64,000 nucleotides of DNA, taken from Rhizobium sullae (lineage in GTDB: Bacteria > Pseudomonadota > Alphaproteobacteria > Rhizobiales > Rhizobiaceae). The notes under the pieces are model-generated. The model worked only from the letters and a program-made list of their open reading frames with translations. It made no database searches and was not told the origin of the DNA. This document shows, piece by piece, positions 1 through 7,813 of the stretch. Position 1 is the stretch's first letter. The number at the start of each line of letters is the position of its first letter. The DNA lies in the NCBI RefSeq assembly GCF_900169785.1, contig NZ_FWER01000009.1:1-64000 (forward strand), written 5' to 3'. A program made the translations under genes and the position numbers.

Positions 1-377
1 TCGCGGCCGTCGACGCCGTGCTGTTCGTCACGCCCGAATACAATCGATCCATACCCGGCGGGCTGAAAAACGCAATCGACTGGGCGAGCCGCCCCTACGG
101 CACCAATTCGTTCACACGTAAGCCATCAGCGGTGATCGGCACGTCGCCGGGCGCGATAGGCACAGCAGTCGCCCAGCAGAATTTGCGCAGTGTGCTCAGT
201 TTCTGCAACTCTCCCCAGATGAATGCCCCGGAAGCCTATATCCAGTTCACACCGGGGCTGATTACCGATGACGGTGAGGTCACCAACGACACCACCGCCG
301 ATTTCCTTCGCACTTTCATGCAAGACTTCCATGTCTTCATCGCAAGGGTTCGCTCCGTGCTGCCGAAAGATGCCTAG
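1..377 (+). CDS. NADPH-dependent FMN reductase, 3' part only
   Basis: The reading frame is open from the left edge of the window, so the start and the N-terminal flavin-binding part lie outside. The visible part has VLFVTPEYNRSIPGGLKNA followed by DW and a GTSPGA loop, which is the conserved core of the flavodoxin-like NADPH-dependent FMN reductase family (SsuE/ChrR/YieF type). These are small cytosolic flavoproteins that reduce FMN or quinones with NADPH. A GTG at 18 is in frame but the homology continues upstream of it, so it is not taken as the start. The product ends at a TAG at 375-377. Family assignment is firm; the physiological substrate is unknown. Confidence 0.85.
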   Translation, partial: AAVDAVLFVTPEYNRSIPGGLKNAIDWASRPYGTNSFTRKPSAVIGTSPGAIGTAVAQQNLRSVLSFCNSPQMNAPEAYIQFTPGLITDDGEVTNDTTADFLRTFMQDFHVFIARVRSVLPKDA

Positions 378-421
378 CGCATCGGCCCAAAATCGGAATC
401 GATTTTCGGAAGCACGATGCG
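378..421. repeat. Rhizobial-type intergenic hairpin repeat
   Basis: Directly after the FMN reductase stop there is a long imperfect hairpin. The outer arms CGCATCG (378-384) and CGATGCG (415-421) enclose a second stem of CCAAAATCG (387-395) with CGATTTT plus GG (400-409). From general knowledge, sequences of this kind are scattered between genes in Rhizobium genomes. It could also act as a transcription terminator, but no clear T tract follows. Confidence 0.55.
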
Positions 422-468
422 TAGATTCAAACATCCTTCGCGGCGGATGCCATCAGTTCGCACGCAAC

Positions 469-506
469 CGGAAACGGCAGGCGCAGTGCGCCAGCTTCCG
501 TTTCCG
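469..506. repeat. Strong nested hairpin in a gene-free stretch
   Basis: The interval 378-927 holds no convincing protein gene. Within it, CGGAAACGG (469-477) pairs with CCGTTTCCG (498-506), enclosing a second stem GGCGC-AGT-GCGCC (480-492). The structure is long and stable for either strand. Function unknown; it could be a repeat remnant or a terminator without a T tract. Confidence 0.5.
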
Positions 507-709
507 CTCGCCAAGCTGTGACCTGGCGTTTTGCCGCCGACGCTTAAGCATTTTTGCCCGGCACTAGCGCCATGGCTGATGAGGGTAGGCCTCGTCGGCG
601 GCATGTCAGAAAAAGACCAGCAGAGAACGAAACACATCACATCCTGACGTCACCGACGACTGGATGTTCAAGAACAGGATCCGTACGCGCGGCGAGGCAA
701 GGCGTTATA

Positions 710-787
710 CTTGTCGCGACAGACGGGCACCAGCATCCACCCTTGGTAAGGGTGAGGTCGGTGGTTCAATCCCACGCGGCAGCACCA
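710..787 (+). pseudogene. Decayed tRNA-Thr(GGT)
   Basis: The 3' half is clearly a tRNA. It has an anticodon stem CACCC/GGGTG (738-742 with 750-754), the loop TTGGTAA with anticodon GGT (745-747), a variable loop AGGTC, a T arm with loop TTCAATC (765-771), a 3' acceptor strand CGGCAGC (777-783), a discriminator A and encoded CCA (785-787). The T stem has one G-G mismatch (760/776). The 5' half is not functional: the sequence before the anticodon arm only faintly resembles a D arm, and no acceptor strand complementary to CGGCAGC is present. It is either a decayed tRNA gene or the tRNA-end scar (att site) left by an integrated element. Confidence 0.65.
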
Positions 788-927
788 GCTTTTCCCGGAA
801 AAAAGTTCTTCGCGATCCGTCCCATGATAACGCGTGGTCATACCTGAGGCCCTTGCTCAACTCCTTGTGATCGAACCCTCCCCGCGGACTGCGGTTCTAT
901 GATTAGGCAATCACGGAGGACGCTCTC

Positions 928-1272
928 ATGTTTATTCGTCTCATCGCGGGTTCGATCGTGGCGGCTGCCGTCGCAACCACTGCCTTCGCACAAACGACCG
1001 GCACCCAAGGAGGGTCCGGCAGCGGAACCACGATAGCTCCCAATCTCAACGATACCGGCTCGGGCACGACAACACGCACGAATCCCGGCATCTCCAACAG
1101 CACGATCAATCCCGGCGCCGTCGATCTGAACAGGAGCGGCAGCACGGTCAACCCAAGCGGCGTCAACCCTGCAATCCCGTCACCGTCGACGACATGCACG
1201 AATTCAGCAGCAGAGCAGGATAGTGCGGCAACAGGGACCTCCGGGCTCGGCTGCCCGCCTCTTCCTCGATAA
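928..1272 (+). CDS. Small secreted Gly/Ser/Thr-rich protein, function unknown
   Basis: 114 residues. The start is fixed by GGAGG eight bases upstream of the ATG. Residues 1-21 are a signal peptide ending at AFA-Q, so the mature protein is exported. The remainder is low-complexity, rich in Gly, Ser, Thr, Asn and Pro (GTQGGSGSGTT, NPGISNSTINPG), with two cysteines near the C-terminus (CTNS and GCPP) that could form one disulphide. I do not recognise a domain. Such short disordered secreted proteins are common in rhizobia. The product is probably real because of its signal peptide, ribosome site and codon usage. Confidence 0.65.
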   Translation: MFIRLIAGSIVAAAVATTAFAQTTGTQGGSGSGTTIAPNLNDTGSGTTTRTNPGISNSTINPGAVDLNRSGSTVNPSGVNPAIPSPSTTCTNSAAEQDSAATGTSGLGCPPLPR

Positions 1273-1461
1273 GGACTGGCGACACGCCAATCTGGCTGCA
1301 GGGCGCGCTGATTGCAAAAACGAGCGGTCATCCGATAAACGTGATCCGCTCGCCGGCGCCATTCTGTCATCAAATTCAGTCCGGTTTCACGCCTCCACGC
1401 CCGTCGCGATCAAACCCGATTGCCGACAATAAATAACCAGCTAATATAACCCATGTGTGCA

Positions 1462-1491
1462 CAGCCCTTGCGAGGGGAACGCAACGGGCTG
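1462..1491. other. Hairpin in the gene-free stretch 1273-1529
   Basis: Between the secreted protein and the DUF982 gene I see no gene. The main structure is CAGCCC-TTGCG (1462-1472) pairing with CGCAA-(C)-GGGCTG (1480-1491), with a seven-base loop AGGGGAA and a single bulged C. It would lie in the 5' untranslated region of the DUF982 gene if transcription starts upstream of it. Confidence 0.4.
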
Positions 1492-1503
1492 GATGTGCGT
1501 TTT

Positions 1504-1528
1504 GGCGTAAACACCGGAGGAATACGCC
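1504..1528 (+). promoter_or_regulatory. Ribosome binding site displayed in a hairpin loop
   Basis: GGCGTA (1504-1509) pairs with TACGCC (1523-1528). The 13-base loop carries the GGAGG (1516-1520) used by the DUF982 gene, whose ATG begins at 1530, right after the stem. A ribosome site held in the loop of a six-pair stem that abuts the start codon could tune translation, for example with temperature. The pairing is seen directly; any regulation is inference. Confidence 0.35.
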
Positions 1529-1529
1529 T

Positions 1530-1772
1530 ATGGCAACGGAAAGATGGGACAATCCAGTCAAGGTCGGCTTCGAAAACGCCGATGCGCGGACTGTGAACGG
1601 CCCGTTCGATGCATTGAAATGCCTCACCGATCTTTGGCCCGCAACGCGCGGGCTTCGCTATCTCAAGGCCCGCAGCGCCTGCCGCGCGGCATTGGATGGA
1701 CGCAAGACCGCCGAGGAAGCCCGCGCCGAGTTTCTGGCAGCGGCGGAAGAAGCCAAGCTGAAGCTGCACTGA
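1530..1772 (+). CDS. DUF982 domain protein
   Basis: 80 residues. The ATG at 1530 is preferred because GGAGG lies 9 bases upstream; an upstream in-frame ATG at 1455 has no such site. The whole protein fits DUF982: W..PVKV near the start, then a GPFDALKCL motif, WPATRGLRY, a CRAAL-G stretch and a final AR..F..AAEEA helix. The family is short, cytosolic, almost confined to Rhizobiales and often present in many copies. Its function is not known. It stands alone here with a structured leader. Confidence 0.85.
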   Translation: MATERWDNPVKVGFENADARTVNGPFDALKCLTDLWPATRGLRYLKARSACRAALDGRKTAEEARAEFLAAAEEAKLKLH

Positions 1773-1815
1773 CGAGCGCGACAGGCGCTTGCGGCATCAA
1801 CCGGAACATGCTTCT

Positions 1816-1982
1816 CCGTGCCGTTTTGGCACGGCCGACTATTTTCATTAACTGTTGAACCAGGATAGGCTGGAAACCCATTTTAAAGCGGTTGCGCGTC
1901 TGCGGCCGCCGCCAATAGAACGTCGCAGCCATCATGATGATGGTTAGAGGCTCGTTCCCTCTGCTCCAAGCAGGCGAGCCTC
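1816..1982. other. Structured gene-free stretch (1773-2026)
   Basis: No gene is supported between 1773 and 2026. Two good hairpins are present: CCGTGCC-GTTTT-GGCACGG (1816-1834), a possible terminator for the DUF982 gene although the T tract is poor, and a nested one with arms GAGGCTCG (1947-1954) and CGAGCCTC (1975-1982) around CTGCT-CCA-AGCAG. A T-rich run follows at about 2015-2030. Confidence 0.35.
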
Positions 1983-2026
1983 GTCCGAGCGCCATCACGC
2001 AGACACCCCATGGCTATTTTTGTTTT

Positions 2027-2287
2027 TCAGCAGCCACTGTCGTTTTCCATTTCGACATAGCCGACGCCGATGATGGTGCCGTCCGGGGCACGGATGAAGG
2101 ATGGCAGATAATGCGCTTCGGCCGGAGTACAGCCGGGCGCGGCCGTATATTCATTGAGTGCAATCTGATCCTGCGGCAGCGCAGAATAATAATTGATACC
2201 GATTTCGAGCGCAGCGGACGCCGATGTGGCAAATGCGGCAGATGCAACAAGAACGGCGCCGCCGCCCAGATGGAATATCATCCTCAT
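2027..2287 (-). CDS. Small secreted protein, function unknown
   Basis: 86 residues. The first 25 residues form a signal peptide (positive start, hydrophobic VLVASAAFATSASA, cleavage after ASA). The mature part contains short motifs INYYSALP and PSFIRAPDGTIIGVGYVE, and two cysteines (one mid-protein, one at the C-terminus). GGAG lies about seven bases before the ATG. No known domain recognised. Probably a periplasmic protein of its own transcription unit. Confidence 0.6.
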   Translation of the reverse strand: MRMIFHLGGGAVLVASAAFATSASAALEIGINYYSALPQDQIALNEYTAAPGCTPAEAHYLPSFIRAPDGTIIGVGYVEMENDSGC

Positions 2288-2449
2288 AACAGTCTCCAGC
2301 GTTGAAATTCAGACGATCAAACACATAAGATGCAGTTTTTGTTCCAGTTTTTTCTTGCGCATTTTCGTAAGAATCTTTCGGAACTTTTCCCGCTAGAGAA
2401 AGTTTAATTAAATTAGTCCGGAATCACGTCATTCAAAGTAGACATTGCT

Positions 2450-2587
2450 ATGAGAACACTGATGCTTGTCATTATTGCAGCGATGGTCGCGTCGATTCTC
2501 AGTATCCTGGTGATCAAACCTTTCGACAAGGGCGCGGGAAAAGACGACACGCCGGCGGCGACCATCCAGCAGCCGGAACCGAACTGA
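2450..2587 (+). CDS. Possible 45-residue single-pass membrane protein
   Basis: An ATG at 2450 opens a 45-codon frame: a hydrophobic N-terminal segment of about 20 residues (LMLVIIAAMVASILSILVI) followed by a polar tail rich in Lys, Asp, Pro and Gln, ending in PEPN. The layout of one membrane helix and a soluble tail is sensible for a real mini-protein. The ribosome site is weak. It ends four bases before the stop of the convergent BON gene. No family recognised. Confidence 0.4.
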   Translation: MRTLMLVIIAAMVASILSILVIKPFDKGAGKDDTPAATIQQPEPN

Positions 2588-2590
2588 CGG

Positions 2591-2872
2591 TCACCGCCGC
2601 AGCAGCCGGCTTTTGACATAGCCTTTGCCTACGATGTCCTCTGCAATCTCCGCAGCGCGATCCTCGTCGCCTTTCCGACGGACGAAGCCTTCCAGAACGA
2701 CATAGCGGCCGAGAACCGCAACCGTGATTTCGCCGGCGTCCAAGTCGTAGGCGGCGCGGAGGGCGCTTTCCACCGACGCTTTCGTGGCTGAACTGCTATG
2801 CCCCTCATTGCAGCAACTCTCATATTCCTTCCAGGTTTCGAGCCGAAGTACCACGGCCGCTGCCTCCACCAC
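2591..2872 (-). CDS. BON-domain protein
   Basis: About 93 residues. The C-terminal 60 fit a BON (bacterial OsmY and nodulation) domain: VESALRAAYDLDAGEITVAV, then VVLEGFVRRKGDEDRAAEIA and a final VKSRLL. BON domains bind membranes or sugars and occur in envelope and stress proteins; here there is one domain and no obvious signal peptide. The start is uncertain: the GTG used here is the longest reasonable choice and lacks a convincing ribosome site. Confidence 0.6.
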   Translation of the reverse strand: MVEAAAVVLRLETWKEYESCCNEGHSSSATKASVESALRAAYDLDAGEITVAVLGRYVVLEGFVRRKGDEDRAAEIAEDIVGKGYVKSRLLRR

Positions 2873-3017
2873 AGGATCATGCCGTTAACGCTCCAACCCG
2901 GCTTTTCGTTGCGTGCCCGGGGTAGCTCATTGGGAAACAAGCATAATCTCGGAACTGCCCTTGGCGTGCACTGGCAGGTTGCCCATATGCGATGGATCGG
3001 TAGCCGAGGGTGGTTCA

Positions 3018-3278
3018 ATGAAAGTGATCATTTCTGCTTTTCTCGCGGCGGTTCTGCTCTGCGCTTGCACGTCCTCCGGCACATCGGAGCCCACGCCCAT
3101 TCCTGGCAGCCTGACGTATGGCGGGCAGCCGCGAACGAAACTGGCCAAATCGCCCATCGGCAGCGCCATCTACAACAATTTCAACGATTCAAGCGGCAAC
3201 CGGGTCGAGGAAACATATATCCTTCAGCCGGATCGCAGTCTCAAGCTCATGCGGCAGCAAGTCATGTCAATCCACTGA
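3018..3278 (+). CDS. Small putative lipoprotein
   Basis: 86 residues starting at the ATG at 3018, where GAGGGTGG precedes the start. The N-terminus is a lipoprotein signal: MK, a hydrophobic run, then a lipobox LLCAC with the acylated Cys around residue 17. The mature protein is Ser/Thr/Pro-rich at first and then polar (GSAIYNNFNDSSGN, EETYILQPDRSLKL). It is expected to be anchored to the periplasmic face of a membrane. No domain is recognised; small lipoproteins of this kind are common in rhizobia. Confidence 0.65.
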   Translation: MKVIISAFLAAVLLCACTSSGTSEPTPIPGSLTYGGQPRTKLAKSPIGSAIYNNFNDSSGNRVEETYILQPDRSLKLMRQQVMSIH

Positions 3279-3370
3279 AGCGCGCTTGACAGGAATCATT
3301 ATCGAGAACATTCAAGGAACACCTAATCTGTCCGTGCCGTAACGGCGCGCGGACACCAACGGACGGCTGG

Positions 3371-5431
3371 ATGTATCTCGAAAAGCTCAATCCACAGCAA
3401 CGCATGGCGGTCGAACACGGCACGCTTGCCAGCGGCAGCCATGTCGCCGGCCCGCTGCTCGTCATCGCCGGCGCGGGGTCCGGCAAGACCAACACGCTGG
3501 CGCACCGCGTCGCGCATCTGATCGTCAAGGGCGCCGACCCGCGCCGCATCCTGCTTATGACTTTCTCCCGCCGGGCGGCCGGCGAGATGGCGCGCCGCGT
3601 CGAGCGCATCTGCACCCAGGTTCTCGGCAGCAATTCCGGCATCATGGCCGATGCGCTGGCCTGGAGCGGCACCTTTCACGGGATCGGCGCGCGGCTGCTT
3701 CGCGACTATGCCGAGCAGATCGGCGTCGACCCCGCCTTCACCATCCACGACCGCGAAGACAGCGCGGACCTGATGAACCTCGTTCGTCACGAGCTCGGCT
3801 TCTCGAAGATGGAAAGCCGCTTCCCGACCAAGGGGACCTGTCTTGCGATCTATTCCCGGGCCGTGAATTCGGAAACGGAATTGCCTCTGATCCTGCGTGA
3901 CGCCTTCCCCTGGTGCGCTGCATGGGAAAAACAGCTCCGCGAACTTTTCGCCGCCTATGTCGGGGCCAAACAGAACCAGAACGTCCTCGATTACGACGAC
4001 TTGCTGCTCTACTGGTCGCAAATGGTTGCCGAACCAATGATCGCCGAGGATGTCGGCGGCCGCTTCGATCATGTGCTCGTCGACGAATATCAGGATACGA
4101 ACCGGCTGCAGGCCTCGATTCTGCTTGCTTTGAAGCCTGAGGGACAGGGGCTGACCGTCGTCGGCGACGATGCGCAGTCGATCTATTCCTTCCGCGCCGC
4201 CACAGTCCGCAACATCCTCGATTTCCCGGCCTTGTTCACCCCGGCAGCCAGCATCGTGACGCTCGACCGGAATTACCGGTCGACGCAACCTATTCTCGCC
4301 GCGGCCAATGCCGTTATCGATCTCGCCTCGGAACGTTTCACGAAGAACCTCTGGACGGAGCGGCAATCCGGCGAACGCCCGCGCCTCGTCACCGTGCGCG
4401 ACGAGGCCGACCAGGCCCGATATGTCGCCGACAAGGTGTTGGAGAACCGCGAAGAGGGCACGCGGCTGAAAAGCCAGGCCGTGCTCTTCCGCGCCTCGCA
4501 CCATAGCGGCGCGCTGGAAATCGAGCTCACGCGCCGCAACATTCCCTTCGTGAAATTCGGCGGCCTGAAATTCCTCGATAGCGCGCATGTCAAGGATATG
4601 CTGGCCGCGCTCCGCTTTGCTCTCAATCCGCGCGACCGGGTTGCCGGCTTTCGGCTGATGCAGATCCTGCCGGGCGTCGGGCCTTCGACGGCCCAGCGGG
4701 CGCTCGACCAGATGGCGGAGGACCCGAACCCATTGCAGGCGCTCGCAGCCATGTCCGCTCCGCCGCGCGCCGGCGAGGATTGGGCCTCGTTCGTTTCGGT
4801 CATGCAGGAGCTGAAGACCGGGAAAGCCGGCTGGCCCGCCGAAATCGGCCTGGTCCGGGAATGGTATCAGCCGCATCTCGAGCGGCTGCACGAGGACGCC
4901 GCAACGCGTCAGGCCGATCTCCTGCAACTCGAGCAGATCGCCGGCGGCTATCCCTCGCGCGAGCGCTTCCTGACCGAACTGACGCTCGATCCTCCTGACG
5001 CGACCAGCGACCAGGCCGGCGTGCCGCTGCTTGACGAGGACTATCTGATCCTTTCGACCATCCATTCCGCCAAGGGCCAGGAGTGGACCAAGGTCTTCAT
5101 GCTGAACGTCGTCGACGGCTGCATTCCGTCGGACCTCGGCGTCGGCACCAGCGCGGAAATAGAGGAGGAGCGGCGCCTGCTCTATGTCGCGATGACGCGC
5201 GCCAGGGACAATCTCGATCTCGTCGTCCCGCAGCGTTTCTTCACGCATGGGCAAAACGCGCAGGGCGACCGGCACGTCTATGCCTCGCGCACCCGCTTCA
5301 TCCCGGCGACGCTGCTGCAGTTTTTTGAAGTCTGCGGCTGGCCGCAGGGCAAAAGCGAGAACGCTTCGGCGCAGCAGGCGCGCCAGATTCGAATTGATGT
5401 CGGCGCTCGCATGCGCGGCATGTGGCGCTAG
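3371..5431 (+). CDS. UvrD/Rep-type ATP-dependent DNA helicase
   Basis: 686 residues, superfamily 1A 3'-5' helicase. The Q motif LNPQQRMAVEHG is near residue 7, Walker A GAGSGKT at 34-40, motif Ia LMTFSRRAAGEM, Walker B/motif II VDEYQDTN near 237, motif III GDDAQSIYSFR, motif IV NYRSTQPI, motif V STIHSAKGQEW and motif VI LLYVAMTRARD. All ATPase motifs are intact. It is shorter than the housekeeping UvrD/PcrA and ends soon after motif VI, so it is probably a second, specialised repair or recombination helicase. The ribosome site is weak. It overlaps the end of the convergent hydrolase gene by four bases. Confidence 0.9.
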   Translation: MYLEKLNPQQRMAVEHGTLASGSHVAGPLLVIAGAGSGKTNTLAHRVAHLIVKGADPRRILLMTFSRRAAGEMARRVERICTQVLGSNSGIMADALAWSGTFHGIGARLLRDYAEQIGVDPAFTIHDREDSADLMNLVRHELGFSKMESRFPTKGTCLAIYSRAVNSETELPLILRDAFPWCAAWEKQLRELFAAYVGAKQNQNVLDYDDLLLYWSQMVAEPMIAEDVGGRFDHVLVDEYQDTNRLQASILLALKPEGQGLTVVGDDAQSIYSFRAATVRNILDFPALFTPAASIVTLDRNYRSTQPILAAANAVIDLASERFTKNLWTERQSGERPRLVTVRDEADQARYVADKVLENREEGTRLKSQAVLFRASHHSGALEIELTRRNIPFVKFGGLKFLDSAHVKDMLAALRFALNPRDRVAGFRLMQILPGVGPSTAQRALDQMAEDPNPLQALAAMSAPPRAGEDWASFVSVMQELKTGKAGWPAEIGLVREWYQPHLERLHEDAATRQADLLQLEQIAGGYPSRERFLTELTLDPPDATSDQAGVPLLDEDYLILSTIHSAKGQEWTKVFMLNVVDGCIPSDLGVGTSAEIEEERRLLYVAMTRARDNLDLVVPQRFFTHGQNAQGDRHVYASRTRFIPATLLQFFEVCGWPQGKSENASAQQARQIRIDVGARMRGMWR

Positions 5432-6489
5432 AGGGCAAGAGGGCTACTGGGCGGTTTGAGGAACGGCGCGATCACCTCTTCATTCACCGCCTCGATGGTC
5501 GCGGGCAACCATTTTGGATTTCGATCCTTGTCGATCACCGCCGCCCGCACGCCTTCATAAAAATCCGCGGACTTCAATGTTTGCAGGCCAGCACCTAGCT
5601 CGCGGTTCAGGCATTCGGCGAGGCTTGCGCTTCGCCGCCCCTCCCTCAGCAGACGCAGGGTCAGTTTTAGGCTCGTTGGCGAACGCGTCTGCAGGGTGTT
5701 CCGTGTCTTGGCGGCGAATTCGCCTTCGTCAGCGGCAAGCGCTTCCAGAATCTCTTCGACGCGATCGAAACAGAAGGCATGGTCGATCGACGGACGAATG
5801 GCCTGCAAGCGGCTTTCGCCCGGCTTGCCGGAAAGATGTTTCAGCAGCGCATCGCAAGCTACCGGCGACGAGCCGGCCGGCATCCGCGCCAACGCATCGA
5901 TGACATCTGGCAGCCGCGACGACGGGATCTCAAAATCGGCAAGGCCGGCATAGATGGCGTCGGCCGCATTCAGCTCCTGCCCGGTCAATCCTGCCCAGGT
6001 TCCCGTTTCGCCGGGCATGCGCGGCAGCAGCCAGGTCGCTCCGACGTCCGGGAAATAGCCGATGCCGGTCTCCGGCATCGCAAGCCTCGTCCGCTCTGTC
6101 ACGATGCGGTGCCGCCCGTGTGCGGAAAGGCCGACGCCGCCGCCCATGGTGATGCCGTCCATCAGTGCGATATAGGGTTTGGCGTAGTTTGCGATGCGGT
6201 GATTGAGTGTGAACTCCTCGCGCCAGAACGTCTCGGCGACGTCGGTATTCGAACGCCCGCTTTCATGCAGCACGCGAATATCCCCACCGGCGCAGAAGCC
6301 GCGATCACCCTCGCCGGTCACCGCCACACTTGTGATGCCGTCGTCCTCCGCGAACTCGTCAAGTGCGGTCTCGATCATGCGCACCATGTCGAGTGTCAGG
6401 CTGTTCAGAGCTCGCGGCCGGTTGAGCCGGATGATGCCCGCCGTGCCGCGCCGTTCGATAATGACTTCGCGCTCGTGATTGTTCTGCAT
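5428..6489 (-). CDS. 3-hydroxyisobutyryl-CoA hydrolase (crotonase family)
   Basis: 353 residues, the length of HIBCH-type enzymes rather than of simple enoyl-CoA hydratases (about 260). The crotonase fold is clear: LNRPRALNSLTLDMV near the start, oxyanion-hole motif GFCAGGDIR, and then GITMGGGVGLS, TRLAMPETGIGYFPDVGATW, characteristic of 3-hydroxyisobutyryl-CoA hydrolase. The enzyme releases 3-hydroxyisobutyrate from its CoA ester in valine catabolism, in the cytosol. It is transcribed alone here, convergent to the helicase gene. A role on another acyl-CoA cannot be excluded. Confidence 0.87.
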   Translation of the reverse strand: MQNNHEREVIIERRGTAGIIRLNRPRALNSLTLDMVRMIETALDEFAEDDGITSVAVTGEGDRGFCAGGDIRVLHESGRSNTDVAETFWREEFTLNHRIANYAKPYIALMDGITMGGGVGLSAHGRHRIVTERTRLAMPETGIGYFPDVGATWLLPRMPGETGTWAGLTGQELNAADAIYAGLADFEIPSSRLPDVIDALARMPAGSSPVACDALLKHLSGKPGESRLQAIRPSIDHAFCFDRVEEILEALAADEGEFAAKTRNTLQTRSPTSLKLTLRLLREGRRSASLAECLNRELGAGLQTLKSADFYEGVRAAVIDKDRNPKWLPATIEAVNEEVIAPFLKPPSSPLAL

Positions 6490-6575
6490 GTCCGCGGTCC
6501 GCCCTCGATTAACCCTCCTATCAATAAACAGGCGGGCCGCTTCATTCCAGTGGACTTTGCGTCAACAAAGACCAG

Positions 6576-7610
6576 TCAGAAGGATGCGGCGGCAAGCGCG
6601 CGGCGCATTTCGTGCAGATCCTCGACCCGACGCGTGATCAATTCCAGTTCCCAATCCAGCGCGCTACGGACGATCGTCTCCAGTGAGTCGTATTTTGGCG
6701 TCCACTCCAGCATGCGATGCGCCAAGCTAGCGTCGGCGACGACGCTTGCGGCATCGCCTGGACGGCGGGGCGCCATATGGATCTTGAACGCGTGACCATG
6801 CAGGCGCGTCACCATGTTCAGCACATCCAGCACCGAATAGCCCGAACCATAGCCGCAATTTGCCACCAGCGATCCTTTACCCCTGCGCAGGTGCTGCAGC
6901 GCCTTGAGGTGAGCCTGAGCGAGATCGGTGACATGGATATAGTCGCGCACGCCGGTGCCGTCATGCGTCGGGTAGTCGATGCCGTAGACATGCACGCTGT
7001 CTCGCCTGCCGAGTGCGGCCTCGCAGGCGACCTTGATGAGATGCGTCGCACCGCTGGTGGATTGTCCGGCTCGCCCGTGCGGATCGGCACCCGCGACGTT
7101 GAAATAGCGCAGCGCCACATAGTCGAAATCATAGGCCGCAGCAGCATCGCGCAGCATGAATTCGGTCATCAACTTCGATTGGCCATAGGGGTTTTCCGGA
7201 TTGAGCGGCGCGGTTTCCTTCACCGGCTCTGACCCCTTCTGCGGACCGTAGACCGCCGCCGTCGATGAGAAGACGAAGTGGCGCACCCCGGCAGCGATCG
7301 CCGCGCTCATCAGCGCACGCGTCTTGCCGGAATTGTTGTCGTAATAGGAAAGCGGATCGGCAACCGAGGCCGGAACGACCGCGGAACCTGCGAAATGGAT
7401 GATCGCCTCGATATCGTTCTCGATGAAGATCGTCTTCAAAACCTCGGCATCGGCGACATCTCCTAGGTAGAAGCGCGCCGCTGGCGCGATCGCCCAGCGA
7501 AAGCCGGTGGAAAGGCGATCGAGGACGACGACGTTCTCGCCTGCATCGAGCAGTGCCCAGACCATGTGGCTGCCGATGTAGCCGGCGCCGCCCGTCACCA
7601 AAATTGCCAT
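6576..7610 (-). CDS. galE: UDP-glucose 4-epimerase
   Basis: 344 residues, extended short-chain dehydrogenase. The N-terminal NAD-binding motif is TGGAGYIGSH; the catalytic Ser/Thr region is FSSTAAVYG and the catalytic pair is in YGQSK; RYFNVAGADP follows. It interconverts UDP-glucose and UDP-galactose, feeding exopolysaccharide and lipopolysaccharide synthesis; in rhizobia this gene is often called exoB. The start has a G-rich ribosome site immediately upstream (GGGGGCGGGG). It stands alone, with its own upstream region of about 170 bases before the terminator of the next gene. Confidence 0.93.
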   Translation of the reverse strand: MAILVTGGAGYIGSHMVWALLDAGENVVVLDRLSTGFRWAIAPAARFYLGDVADAEVLKTIFIENDIEAIIHFAGSAVVPASVADPLSYYDNNSGKTRALMSAAIAAGVRHFVFSSTAAVYGPQKGSEPVKETAPLNPENPYGQSKLMTEFMLRDAAAAYDFDYVALRYFNVAGADPHGRAGQSTSGATHLIKVACEAALGRRDSVHVYGIDYPTHDGTGVRDYIHVTDLAQAHLKALQHLRRGKGSLVANCGYGSGYSVLDVLNMVTRLHGHAFKIHMAPRRPGDAASVVADASLAHRMLEWTPKYDSLETIVRSALDWELELITRRVEDLHEMRRALAAASF

Positions 7611-7779
7611 GTCCCCGCCCCCTTTTTCTATCGGACAGGGGTATCTGACGCGGTTATTCCTTTCAGATTTTCTTATCGAGTGCCCGTTCTGGCACCTTTG
7701 GACCAGTAAGTTTGATGCTGTGGTTAGAGGCTGATTTCCACCTTTGCTACAATTTTAGCGAACTATCGTTTCGGGCATC

Positions 7780-7808
7780 AAAAAGGCCCGGCAGCGAGGC
7801 CGGGCCTT
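7780..7808 (-). terminator. Intrinsic terminator of the aminotransferase gene
   Basis: A perfect ten-pair stem, AAGGCCCGGC (7783-7792) with GCCGGGCCTT (7799-7808), has a six-base loop. Read on the minus strand it is followed by five T. It lies five bases past the aminotransferase stop codon. Confidence 0.85.
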
Positions 7809-7813
7809 GGTGG

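Noticed and set aside
1934..2305. Open frame starting MMMVRGSFPLL, taken first for a leader peptide
   Set aside because: Most of it is antisense to the small secreted protein at 2027-2287, and no downstream biosynthetic gene on the plus strand could be attenuated.
3323..5275. 650-codon open frame opposite the helicase gene
   Set aside because: It is a shadow of the high G+C helicase gene on the other strand, without a ribosome site or any known motif.
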